Source: Curvivirga sp965219885
GTDB lineage: Bacteria > Pseudomonadota > Alphaproteobacteria > UBA8366 > Aestuariispiraceae
Assembly: GCF_965219885.1 (NCBI RefSeq)
Contig: NZ_CBDCOT010000009.1
Coordinates: 744,001 to 808,000 of the forward strand
Length of the DNA stretch: 64,000 bases
Direction of reading: 5' to 3'
A program made the translations under genes and the position numbers. Below, piece by piece: positions 43,307 to 51,064 of this stretch (position 1 is its first letter; the number at the start of each line of letters is the position of its first letter). A model generated the notes under the pieces. The model had not been told where the DNA came from. It saw only the letters and a list, made by a program, of their open reading frames with translations, and ran no database searches.

Positions 43307-44707
43307 TTACTCCAAGGTTACCATCATACTGGCTTCAGAAATTCTAATATCTGGAATTGATCGAAAAGCTGAGTTAATTTGCTTCACAATTTTTGTCGAT
43401 AATTCAGCAAAATCATTGGCACGTATTTCAGCTGGAAGATAGGAATCAACATCACGGTCCGTTGCAAAACAATGGATCCGCTCAACCCCCGTAGGCCCCG
43501 CTAAACTCAATTGGAAAGGCATCGTGTCGCCCGGAATTTGGTGAAGGAATTCGCCCGTTAACTTCGCGTCCGGTTGAAAACTATTTGGATATAGCTTCAC
43601 AACGGATGAATCTATCGCGTGGTAAAAACAATAAAGATACGCATCTTCGCTAAGTTGTACCAATAAGTTCAGATCACTACCAATTTCATAAACGGGATTA
43701 TTGCCGCGATCACTACTTAGATACAAACCCAAAGGGCCTGCAAAATTCGGATTTTCGACAGAAAGTAAATCCTCATCCGGTAATAAAGTTAAAGCATCTC
43801 CAATAGACTCTTTCAAAACCAGCGCCTTGGCTTTTACACGCTTACCAGACGCATTTTTTAACATCATGCGTAATTCAACATATTTGCCCTGATCCCAATA
43901 GGTCCCTTTAAACAGGAAATCACTTTCATTGGCAGTGACAAGTTTTTCATCTACAGCCGCAGAGTTGATTTTTAGTTTTCTTTGCGCGCCCGTGATCGCG
44001 ATCGTTTCACCTTCTCTTGCACCTGTAGCTGCATTCATTTTTTCTAAAAACAGATCAGATGTATATTCACCGAAACGAGTTTGTATCCCGGTATCTGCAT
44101 AATAAAATCCTTTAGGGCGGATCACCGCGACTTTTCCAAGCTGATTACTAAATTCCTGAACCATGCGGTCCAATGCGGCCTCAAGGTTTTTTGCCGAAGT
44201 GACATCCAGATCATTTTCCACATTGTAATTCAAATATAAAGGCGCACTACTTGATAGGATTTGCCCGGTTAAGACATCATTTGCCCGATAAGAAATATAA
44301 ACACCGCCTTCTGGTGCACGGCTTACCTTACCAATGACCAGAATATCTGCCTTAGCGGAATCTAATATCTTTTGGAATTCCAATTGATGAAATTCTTCAA
44401 CTTCGGCAAAAACTTTTAACAACTCATCCCTTGCAACAAGCTGATGTTGTTTACTGGTCTTTAAAAACTTTCGTTGAAAAGCTGCAATCAACGCATCATT
44501 GAAAACTTCACCGGTTGCTTTCGCTACTGGAAGTTCATCTTCTTCAAAAGGACGGATGGCAATTCTCTTTTGCTTACCATCAATTCCTTTTTCAAGTTTT
44601 GATACAATCTGATCAAAGACAGAAACATCTAATGCATCCTGTGCAAATGCAGATGTCGTCCCATATACAGATATAAAGATTATCAATAAATTGATAAGCT
44701 TTTTCAT
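43307..44707 (-). CDS. Periplasmic DUF4384-domain protein, first gene of the CHAT operon
   Basis: A 466-residue exported protein: signal peptide with predicted cleavage after AFA (residue ~22). The N-terminal half resembles the CsgG/FlgO-type nucleotide-free alpha/beta fold (RIAIRPFEEDELPVAKATGE; LVARDELLKVFAE; ADILVIGKVS). The segment about 335-420 matches the DUF4384 pattern (IGSDLNLLVQLSEDAYLYCF, KLYPNSFQPDAKL, IPGDTMPFQL, CFATDRDV). DUF4384 is often fused to or encoded beside caspase-like (C14) proteases, which fits the two CHAT proteins that follow. Probable role: an envelope sensor or assembly partner. Function not known. Confidence 0.75.
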   Translation of the reverse strand: MKKLINLLIIFISVYGTTSAFAQDALDVSVFDQIVSKLEKGIDGKQKRIAIRPFEEDELPVAKATGEVFNDALIAAFQRKFLKTSKQHQLVARDELLKVFAEVEEFHQLEFQKILDSAKADILVIGKVSRAPEGGVYISYRANDVLTGQILSSSAPLYLNYNVENDLDVTSAKNLEAALDRMVQEFSNQLGKVAVIRPKGFYYADTGIQTRFGEYTSDLFLEKMNAATGAREGETIAITGAQRKLKINSAAVDEKLVTANESDFLFKGTYWDQGKYVELRMMLKNASGKRVKAKALVLKESIGDALTLLPDEDLLSVENPNFAGPLGLYLSSDRGNNPVYEIGSDLNLLVQLSEDAYLYCFYHAIDSSVVKLYPNSFQPDAKLTGEFLHQIPGDTMPFQLSLAGPTGVERIHCFATDRDVDSYLPAEIRANDFAELSTKIVKQINSAFRSIPDIRISEASMMVTLE

Positions 44708-44764
44708 TTTCCCTGCCCTAATATCTGAACCTTCATATTTATTTGAACATATTCACTTTGATTT

Positions 44765-44778
44765 TTGACACGTGTCAA
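44765..44778. promoter_or_regulatory. Perfect 14-bp palindrome over a -35 element upstream of the CHAT operon
   Basis: TTGACACGTGTCAA is a gapless palindrome 58-71 bp before the DUF4384 start codon. On the minus strand its first six bases are a consensus -35 (TTGACA), with a weak -10 (GAATAT) 18 bp further on. A bound protein would block the promoter, so it may be a repressor operator. The factor is unknown. Confidence 0.5.
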
Positions 44779-44829
44779 GAATATATCAAATACCTAATAC
44801 GAATGACTAATGACAGGTTTTGGATTGTT

Positions 44830-44866
44830 TTTTCAAAAAGAAAAACCCCACCCTGAATGGGTGGGG
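44830..44866 (-). terminator. Rho-independent terminator of speB
   Basis: Stem CCCCACCC/GGGTGGGG (44846-44853, 44859-44866) with a 5-nt loop. On the minus strand it is followed by TTTTTCTTTTTG. It lies 26 bp after the speB stop and isolates the CHAT operon from upstream transcription. Confidence 0.92.
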
Positions 44867-44891
44867 CACAAGTTTACATGCTTTCTTTCTA

Positions 44892-45857
44892 TTAACCTTC
44901 TGAACGAAGGTTTCGGGCATGGAAAACATAACCAATTAAATTCATTAAGACCTGTGCCGCCAGAATGCTTGTGGTACCTGTTTGATCATAGTCCGGGGCA
45001 ACCTCGCAAAGATCAATACCAACAACGTCGCCCATATGTGCCACACCCTGTAAAATTTCCATCACTTCATAATATAGGAAACCACCATGACTAGGTGTAC
45101 CCGTACCAGGTGCAATAGATGGATCAAACCCATCAATATCAATGGTGATATAATAATTCACACCTTTAGGGATTAAATCCAACACTCCTTGCACTCCAAG
45201 TTTACGAACCTGACGCACAGAAAGAATGGTTGATCCAGCATCACGCGCCGCTTGATGGTCGTCTCGGTTGGATGAAGACACATTACGAATACCCAATTGC
45301 GTCATACCCGTAATATGATCTTGTTCAGACGCACGACGGATCGGATTTCCGTGGCCAAAGCGTACACCATGACGTTCATCCACAAAATCAAGATGAGCAT
45401 CAATTTGAATGATATGAAGAGGCCCCTTACCTTCAAAGGCGCGAATGATCGGGGCGTTTACGGAATGATCGCCTCCAACAACGACAGGCAAAGCACCAGA
45501 TTCCAATATCTTACGAACACCATATTCTATATTGGCATGGCTTTTTTCTGTATCGGTATGCACCATATCGGCATCCCCGATATCCACCATATTGACGCCA
45601 TCCATATACATCACATCATCTTCATGATCATAAGCACCGCCATGACCAAAGGAAAATAACGTAGAAGCTTCACGTACACCACGTGGTCCCATACGTGCAC
45701 CTGACCGCCATTGGGTTCCACAATCAAAAGGGGCTCCCATAAAGGCTACATCAGCCTTAATATTATCCCAGTCTTCGCAAATTGGGCTTTTCGCAAAAGT
45801 ACAAAATCCAACGAATGGCAGGTTCAATCGACCTTTATCATATGTATTGTCACTCAT
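44892..45857 (-). CDS. speB: Agmatinase/ureohydrolase family protein
   Basis: A manganese-dependent ureohydrolase of 321 residues that removes urea from a guanidino substrate such as agmatine or guanidinobutyrate. The di-metal motifs are present: GGDHS, DAHLD and DIDGFDPSIAPGTGTP, with RFGHG near the active site. The branch (agmatinase versus guanidinobutyrase) is not settled by sequence alone. Two LysR genes lie upstream on the same strand; the nearer one ends 93 bp before it. Confidence 0.88.
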   Translation of the reverse strand: MSDNTYDKGRLNLPFVGFCTFAKSPICEDWDNIKADVAFMGAPFDCGTQWRSGARMGPRGVREASTLFSFGHGGAYDHEDDVMYMDGVNMVDIGDADMVHTDTEKSHANIEYGVRKILESGALPVVVGGDHSVNAPIIRAFEGKGPLHIIQIDAHLDFVDERHGVRFGHGNPIRRASEQDHITGMTQLGIRNVSSSNRDDHQAARDAGSTILSVRQVRKLGVQGVLDLIPKGVNYYITIDIDGFDPSIAPGTGTPSHGGFLYYEVMEILQGVAHMGDVVGIDLCEVAPDYDQTGTTSILAAQVLMNLIGYVFHARNLRSEG

Positions 45858-45950
45858 TTCCTGATCACTCTTTCATATTGTTTATGTGTTTCTACAAACA
45901 ATATGACAGGAAATTATATATCAAAAAATACGAATTATATTATGCTTACA

Positions 45951-46841
45951 TTATATTTTTTTATGTAATTGAACTTCCAAATCTTCGACGAATAGTTTGA
46001 CGATCTGTTGCATAGAGGGTGCTTTTCGGGTGGCCAGCTGAATTTCTGACTGCCAGTTTAACCCCAAATGATCCAAACTTCGCATCTCCCCCTTATCTAC
46101 CCAGGTCTTTGCATAATGCACGGGTAAAAAACCCATAAAGCGTCCGCTTACAATTAAATGCGCCAAAGCTTCCATATTTGAGACAAAGGCCGGATTTGGG
46201 CTTTTGCGAAAGTGAAACAAGTCTGTGGTTTGTAGATAGCTTCGTGATGCGATGGAGTAATCTTCTAATGTCTCAAGATTAATTTCATCATCTTTCATCT
46301 CAAACAATGGATGTGCTTTTCCAAGATAAAATTTATGATCTTCCATATAGAGATGTTGATAATCAATCGCCTGATGTTTCTGGGCAAATATACTGATGGC
46401 AATATGAATGTTACCGCTTAACAATTCTCTTTCCAGATAATCTGGGGATAAGGTCTTTAAAGATAATCCTACTTCATTTTCACGTGCATAAAATCGGTTA
46501 ATCGCTCTTGCTAAGGGGGATTGGGGATCCGTGACCGTACTATCAATAACTCCAATACGAAGTTCTCCGGTTAACTTATTACGCAATTCCCCTAAATCCG
46601 CATCAAAATCAGAAATGGCATTTAGCATCTCTCGACATTTACGATAGGTGATTTCACCTTTCTCTGTCAGGCGAAAACCGCTGCGCCCCCGATGACACAA
46701 TTGGAAACCAAGGCGAATTTCAAAATCACGAATATGAGTTGATATAGCTGGCTGACTCATCCCCAAAACAGTTTGGGCACCGGAAAAACCACCATATTCC
46801 ACTACTGTGCAGAAGGTTTGCATATGTTTAACAGAATGCAT
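45951..46841 (-). CDS. LysR-family regulator, probable regulator of speB
   Basis: ATG 46841 gives 296 residues starting MHSVKHMQTFCTVVEYGGF, the usual LysR start. The reading frame extends further upstream but that part overlaps the next gene and is not LysR-like. The winged helix is about 5-62 (SGAQTVLGMSQPAISTHIRDFE). Its start is 4 bp after the stop of the upstream LysR gene, and the ribosome site GGAGGGG overlaps that gene's last codons, so the two are translationally coupled. The position points to speB as target. Confidence 0.88.
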   Translation of the reverse strand: MHSVKHMQTFCTVVEYGGFSGAQTVLGMSQPAISTHIRDFEIRLGFQLCHRGRSGFRLTEKGEITYRKCREMLNAISDFDADLGELRNKLTGELRIGVIDSTVTDPQSPLARAINRFYARENEVGLSLKTLSPDYLERELLSGNIHIAISIFAQKHQAIDYQHLYMEDHKFYLGKAHPLFEMKDDEINLETLEDYSIASRSYLQTTDLFHFRKSPNPAFVSNMEALAHLIVSGRFMGFLPVHYAKTWVDKGEMRSLDHLGLNWQSEIQLATRKAPSMQQIVKLFVEDLEVQLHKKI

Positions 46842-46845
46842 GTTA

Positions 46846-47748
46846 CTACCCCTCCAAATCCTTATTCGCCCGGAGATGCGCGACCATGTAATCCACAAAT
46901 GCCCTGACTTTTGCCGACGCCATTCGACCTTCTTGATGCACCACATGAATAGGGATACGGTCTTGTTCAAATTCTTCCAAAATTGTTTTTAAACTTCCAT
47001 CCTGAAAATATGGAATGACTTGATAAGAAAGCAAACGGGAAATCCCGCCTCCGCGTTTCACCGCCTCAATAACCGCATCATTGGTGTTCATCCGCAATTG
47101 CGGCGAAATCCCCACTCGGAATTCTTTAGCATTTTCGGCAAAAGTCCATTCAAGACCAGCCCCCATAGCCATGGATTGAACAACTCGATACGATTTTAAA
47201 TCTTTTGGATGTTGCGGAATACCGTTATTTTTCAAATAGTCTGGCGATGCAAATAAAACCCGACGCACATATCCAACCCGGATAGCAGTCAAGGATGAAT
47301 CCGGCAATTCGCCAATACGGATGGCAACATGCATGCCTTCATCCATCATATTCACTACTCGATCGACAAATAAAGTTTCTGCGGACACTTCGGGATATTC
47401 AAGAAGAAAATCATTTAAAACAGGCGTTACAAAATAGCGCCCAAAAAGGACTGGTGCGGTCACTCTTAACAACCCTTTGGGTGTTGCATGCGTTCCAATA
47501 GCTGCGAGTTCTGCTTCTTCCAGATCGACAAGAATACGCTGACTATCCTCAAAGAAACGTTCCCCACTTTCTGTTAAACGAACGGAGCGGGTCGTTCGTG
47601 TCAACAAACGCGTCCCCAGTCGATCTTCCAATGTTGAAATGGCACGAGTTGCCGCGGGTGGCGATAGATTCAAAACACGTGCCGCGGCAGCAAAACTTCC
47701 TGTCTCCACCACTTTGACAAATACTTGCAGACTATGGAAACGATCCAT
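46846..47748 (-). CDS. LysR-family regulator, divergent from the AhpD/PNPOx/HPP operon
   Basis: A 300-residue LysR protein of the DhcR/PgrR-like group (MDRFHSLQVFVKVVETGSFAA start; TRTTRSVRLTESG after the helix-turn-helix). It diverges from the AhpD-like gene across 186 bp that contain a LysR-type box right next to its own start. It is therefore a good candidate regulator of that operon as well as of itself. It is translated in line with the following LysR gene. Confidence 0.88.
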   Translation of the reverse strand: MDRFHSLQVFVKVVETGSFAAAARVLNLSPPAATRAISTLEDRLGTRLLTRTTRSVRLTESGERFFEDSQRILVDLEEAELAAIGTHATPKGLLRVTAPVLFGRYFVTPVLNDFLLEYPEVSAETLFVDRVVNMMDEGMHVAIRIGELPDSSLTAIRVGYVRRVLFASPDYLKNNGIPQHPKDLKSYRVVQSMAMGAGLEWTFAENAKEFRVGISPQLRMNTNDAVIEAVKRGGGISRLLSYQVIPYFQDGSLKTILEEFEQDRIPIHVVHQEGRMASAKVRAFVDYMVAHLRANKDLEG

Positions 47749-47754
47749 TTAATT

Positions 47755-47771
47755 ATTCCGATTATCGTAAT
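47755..47771. promoter_or_regulatory. Candidate LysR box between divergent genes
   Basis: ATTCCGATTATCGTAAT is an imperfect 17-bp palindrome (core CGAT-N-ATCG with ATT/AAT ends). It lies 7 bp upstream of the LysR start codon and about 165 bp before the divergent AhpD-like gene, where autoregulatory LysR sites are usual. Confidence 0.4.
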
Positions 47772-47934
47772 AGTAACTTATCAAAAACATATATTAACAC
47801 ATTTATAGGAATTAACTATATTTTTTCCTGTGAACGGCAGATTGCCTCTTAATCCCCTATATCCCCCGAATACTAAGGTATCTTCCGTTCACAAACTGAA
47901 TGATTACAACTTTTAATGCTAAGGAGTATAATAA

Positions 47935-48486
47935 ATGTCTCGTATATCTACTGTCACACAAGAAACCGCCAATTCAGATCAGAAAGAGCTGTTAGATGCC
48001 ATTCAAAATAAGCTAGGGATGGTCCCAAATTTCTTGAAAATCCTGGCACATTCACCGGATGCCTTAAAAGCTTTCCTTGGATTACATGGTATTGCAGAAA
48101 CAGGTTCTTTAAGCGCCCAAACCCGTGAACGTATTGCCCTAGTTATCGCACAGGGGAACTCCTGTGAATATTGCCTGTCTGCCCATAGCGCTATTGGTAA
48201 AAAAGCCGGGCTCAGCAATAGTGAAATTGAAGCTAACCGTAACGGCACATCCCAGGATGCAAAAGCAGCTGCGGCTGTTGAATTTGCCAAGGCCTTAAAC
48301 ACCCATATGGGCGACATAACACAAGCAGAGTTTAACGCGGTACGCGAAGCAGGATACAGTGACTCTGACATTGTTGAAATCATCACCCATGTAGGTATGA
48401 ATATTTTGACAAACTTGATTGGTAAGGCGACACATGTGGATATCGATTTTCCAAAAGTGTCACTTGAAAGCAATCAGGCTGCTTAA
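47935..48486 (+). CDS. AhpD-like / carboxymuconolactone decarboxylase family protein
   Basis: A 183-residue all-helical protein with the AhpD redox motif C77-x2-C80...H84 (NSCEYCLSAH). Such proteins act as peroxidase-linked disulfide reductases; this branch is annotated peroxidase-related. Ribosome site AAGGAG lies before ATG. It is first in an operon with a PNPOx-ferredoxin-reductase fusion and an HPP membrane protein. Confidence 0.88.
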   Translation: MSRISTVTQETANSDQKELLDAIQNKLGMVPNFLKILAHSPDALKAFLGLHGIAETGSLSAQTRERIALVIAQGNSCEYCLSAHSAIGKKAGLSNSEIEANRNGTSQDAKAAAAVEFAKALNTHMGDITQAEFNAVREAGYSDSDIVEIITHVGMNILTNLIGKATHVDIDFPKVSLESNQAA

Positions 48487-48547
48487 AGTTAAAACATATT
48501 TCTGGGCTCATTTACATAGAGAAAAATGAGCCCCTAGGAGACTTATT

Positions 48548-50128
48548 ATGGCTCGAAAATTTGCAGAGATTACCTTCACTGCCTCAGTGAAAGCCGCACA
48601 AGAGAGATATGGCAGCCGTCAGTCAAATCAAGGTTTTGAAATTATGGAAACAGGGCCAGATTTAATCTCATCAGTTGAAGCTGAATTTATTCATGCCCGT
48701 GACGGATTTTATCAAGCAACTGCCAATGCAGAAGGTTGGCCCTATGTGCAGTTTCGTGGCGGCCCAAAAGGTTTTTTGCGTGTAATCGATAAACAAACCC
48801 TCGGTTACGCGGATTTTCGTGGCAATGTCCAATATCTGTCCGTTGGAAATATGGGCGAAAATGATCGTGTCGCTTTAATCCTGATGGATTATGCCAATCG
48901 TCGGCGTCTTAAAATCTGGGCGCGTGCATCAATTGTAGAATATGACGACAATCCAGAGCTTATTTCAAAACTGGAAATTCCAACATATCGTGCACGCGTA
49001 GAACGCGGTATTATTTTGAAAGTGGAAGCTTTTGATTGGAATTGTCCGCAACATATCACACCACGTTTCACCGAAGACGAAATCAATCAACTCGTCGCCC
49101 CAATGCAACAACGCATCGAAGAATTAGAGAAAAATACCAAAACGAATAGTCAATCCAAGAGCCTAGGCTGGGGCGAGTTGAAAATTGAAGTAACAGGAAT
49201 CCGCCAACTAACGCCAGATGTACGGGCTTATGAGTTTCGTCGCCCGGATCGGTCTGAATTACCCAAGGTCAGTGCGGGATCACATCTTACCATCCCCGTG
49301 GAAATGTCTGATGGCCAAATCGTTGATCGCACCTATTCCGTCGCAAGTAACCCCAACCGTCGTGACATTTATGAAATTGCGGTCTTAAAAGAAAAGGACG
49401 GGCGTGGTGGCTCCAAAGCAGTCCATGACACGCTTCAATTGGGCTCAATCCTAAATATTGACCTACCTAAGAATGCCTTTCCTCTTCATCAAGAAAAGAA
49501 AACAACCATTTTAATTGCGGGCGGTATTGGCATCACCCCTATTAAATCAATGGCACAGGAATTACGTCGTCGACGCCACCGTTTCGAACTTCATTATGCG
49601 GCTCGTTCTCGTCAGCATATGGCTTATCGCAGCAAGTTGGAGCTTGAATTGGGAAGTGATCTACATCTTTATCCGCTAGATGAGGGTAAAATGCTGGATA
49701 TCCAATCTTTACTTCGTGATGCTCAAAGTGAGACCGTGTTTTACATTTGTGGTCCGCAAGGGTTGATTACAGCTTTTGTTGACATGGCTAATACTATCGG
49801 CTTTCCGAAAGAACAAATCCATTACGAGTTGTTCAAGAATTCTGCAGATACCACGCATGACACCGCCTTCGATATCTATCTTGAAAAATCAGATAAACAT
49901 CTTCATGTGGCACAAGATCAAAGTATTCTTGATGCCATGTTAGATGCTGGTCTTCAGCCACAATTCGGTTGCACCACGGGTGGATGCGGACAATGTGCTG
50001 TCAAAATTTCAGAAGGTGAAATCGATCACAGAGATTTAGCACTGTCAGATCAACAAAGGGAAAAAGAAAACTTGATGTGTATCTGTGTATCCCGTGCCAA
50101 AAGCAAACAGTTGGTCCTAGACGCATAA
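48548..50128 (+). CDS. PNPOx-like flavin domain fused to ferredoxin reductase and 2Fe-2S domain
   Basis: A 526-residue fusion. About residues 35-190 are a pyridoxamine-phosphate-oxidase-like FMN-binding barrel (FYQATANAEGWPYVQFRGG; LSVGNMGENDRVALILMD). A short linker with a coiled stretch (RIEELEKNTK) follows. About 205-430 are an FAD/NAD(P)H ferredoxin-reductase module (RTYSVASNP, IAGGIGITPIKSM, YICGPQGL). The end is a plant-type [2Fe-2S] domain with C475, C480, C483 and C511. It should pass electrons from NAD(P)H through FAD and the cluster to FMN or a partner. The substrate is unknown. It lies 61 bp after the AhpD-like gene and 12 bp before the HPP gene. Confidence 0.88.
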   Translation: MARKFAEITFTASVKAAQERYGSRQSNQGFEIMETGPDLISSVEAEFIHARDGFYQATANAEGWPYVQFRGGPKGFLRVIDKQTLGYADFRGNVQYLSVGNMGENDRVALILMDYANRRRLKIWARASIVEYDDNPELISKLEIPTYRARVERGIILKVEAFDWNCPQHITPRFTEDEINQLVAPMQQRIEELEKNTKTNSQSKSLGWGELKIEVTGIRQLTPDVRAYEFRRPDRSELPKVSAGSHLTIPVEMSDGQIVDRTYSVASNPNRRDIYEIAVLKEKDGRGGSKAVHDTLQLGSILNIDLPKNAFPLHQEKKTTILIAGGIGITPIKSMAQELRRRRHRFELHYAARSRQHMAYRSKLELELGSDLHLYPLDEGKMLDIQSLLRDAQSETVFYICGPQGLITAFVDMANTIGFPKEQIHYELFKNSADTTHDTAFDIYLEKSDKHLHVAQDQSILDAMLDAGLQPQFGCTTGGCGQCAVKISEGEIDHRDLALSDQQREKENLMCICVSRAKSKQLVLDA

Positions 50129-50140
50129 AGGAGACATAAG

Positions 50141-50656
50141 ATGAAAGATATTTCTTTGAAAGTTCCTTTTTGGAAATCCCGGGAACAAATCCCTGCACGC
50201 CCTAGTTTAAAAGTAGCCTGCCTATCTGGATTAGGTGCTATGTTAGGTATTTTAGGTCTGAGTTTCACGACAGAGATTTTGGAAATGCCCTTGCTTATGG
50301 CTCCATTTGGCGCGTCTTGCTTCTTAATTTTTGCCTTACCTGCAAGCCCGCTTGCGCAGCCGCGAAACGTCATATTTGGGCATTTTCTTTCTACGTTAAT
50401 TGGATTACTTATGTTCAATATTTACGGCGACAATCAGCTCGCCATGGGTATTGCCGTCGGTTTAGCCGTATTTATCATGTTATTGACCCGCACAGGTCAT
50501 CCCCCTGCAGGCGCGGATCCGATCGTCGTTTTCTTGCTGCAACCGGGTTGGGATTTCTTAATCCTGCCGACTTTGGTTGGCGCCATCGGCCTGGTTCTCA
50601 TCGCATTGATCTTTAATAACCTAAGACCAAACATAAGATATCCAACATATTGGTAA
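50141..50656 (+). CDS. HPP-family integral membrane protein
   Basis: A 171-residue protein with four to five hydrophobic helices and the family motif TGHPPAGADP (residues ~119-128). Another conserved segment is APFGASCFLIFALPASPLAQPRN. A plant-plastid and cyanobacterial member has been described as a nitrite transporter, so small-anion transport is possible here. It is the last gene of the operon, with a terminator right after. Confidence 0.85.
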   Translation: MKDISLKVPFWKSREQIPARPSLKVACLSGLGAMLGILGLSFTTEILEMPLLMAPFGASCFLIFALPASPLAQPRNVIFGHFLSTLIGLLMFNIYGDNQLAMGIAVGLAVFIMLLTRTGHPPAGADPIVVFLLQPGWDFLILPTLVGAIGLVLIALIFNNLRPNIRYPTYW

Positions 50657-50690
50657 TAAAAGGGCAGATTTTTCTGCCCTTTTGTTTGTT
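50657..50690 (+). terminator. Rho-independent terminator after the HPP gene
   Basis: Stem AAAGGGCAGA/TCTGCCCTTT with a short T loop (50658-50683), followed by TGTTTGTT. It starts 2 bp after the HPP stop codon. Confidence 0.88.
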
Positions 50691-50763
50691 ATTTCATGAA
50701 ACTGTCTTAAAACTTCGCTAAATAGACAATCTTTTCTCTCAAATTTTCATTTACAGGATTAAT

Positions 50764-51012
50764 ATGGAACAGCTTTTCACCCATTATGGGGTCGATTGGG
50801 TTGCGATGACCTTAAGCGTACTTGGTGCCTATATGTTAGGAAATAAAAATCAATATGGGTTTATCGTCTTTGCCATTTCAAATGTAATGTGGATTTTCTT
50901 AGGCCTCACCTGGATGACCAGTATCGGTATGGCAATCGGCAATCTGGTTTTCTGTCTGATCAATTTACGCGGATATTGGAACTGGCGCCAACAGAAACTA
51001 GCCAACGCATAA
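50764..51012 (+). CDS. Small membrane protein (82 residues), function unknown
   Basis: Three hydrophobic segments fill most of the protein (about 11-26, 31-48 and 52-68), ending in the basic tail NWRQQKLANA. The pattern GAYMLGNKNQYGFIVFAISNV and the repeated W/G-rich helices recall a fragment of PnuC-like vitamin transporters, but the match is too weak to name. ATG 50764 lies shortly after ACAGGATTAAT. It has its own terminator and no clear partner. Confidence 0.65.
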   Translation: MEQLFTHYGVDWVAMTLSVLGAYMLGNKNQYGFIVFAISNVMWIFLGLTWMTSIGMAIGNLVFCLINLRGYWNWRQQKLANA

Positions 51013-51050
51013 AAAATGCCGACAGAATTTCTGTCGGCATTCTCTTTTCT
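51013..51050. terminator. Bidirectional terminator between convergent genes
   Basis: Stem AATGCCGACAG/CTGTCGGCATT (51015-51041) with a short loop. CTCTTTTCTT follows on the plus strand and TTTT on the minus strand, so it can serve both the small membrane protein and the Cache chemoreceptor. Confidence 0.88.
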
Positions 51051-51064
51051 TAACAGCATCTTAG

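Noticed and set aside
45951..46970. Extended 339-residue version of the second LysR protein
   Set aside because: The extra 43 residues lie inside the upstream LysR gene in another frame and do not resemble a LysR start; ATG 46841 has a good ribosome site.
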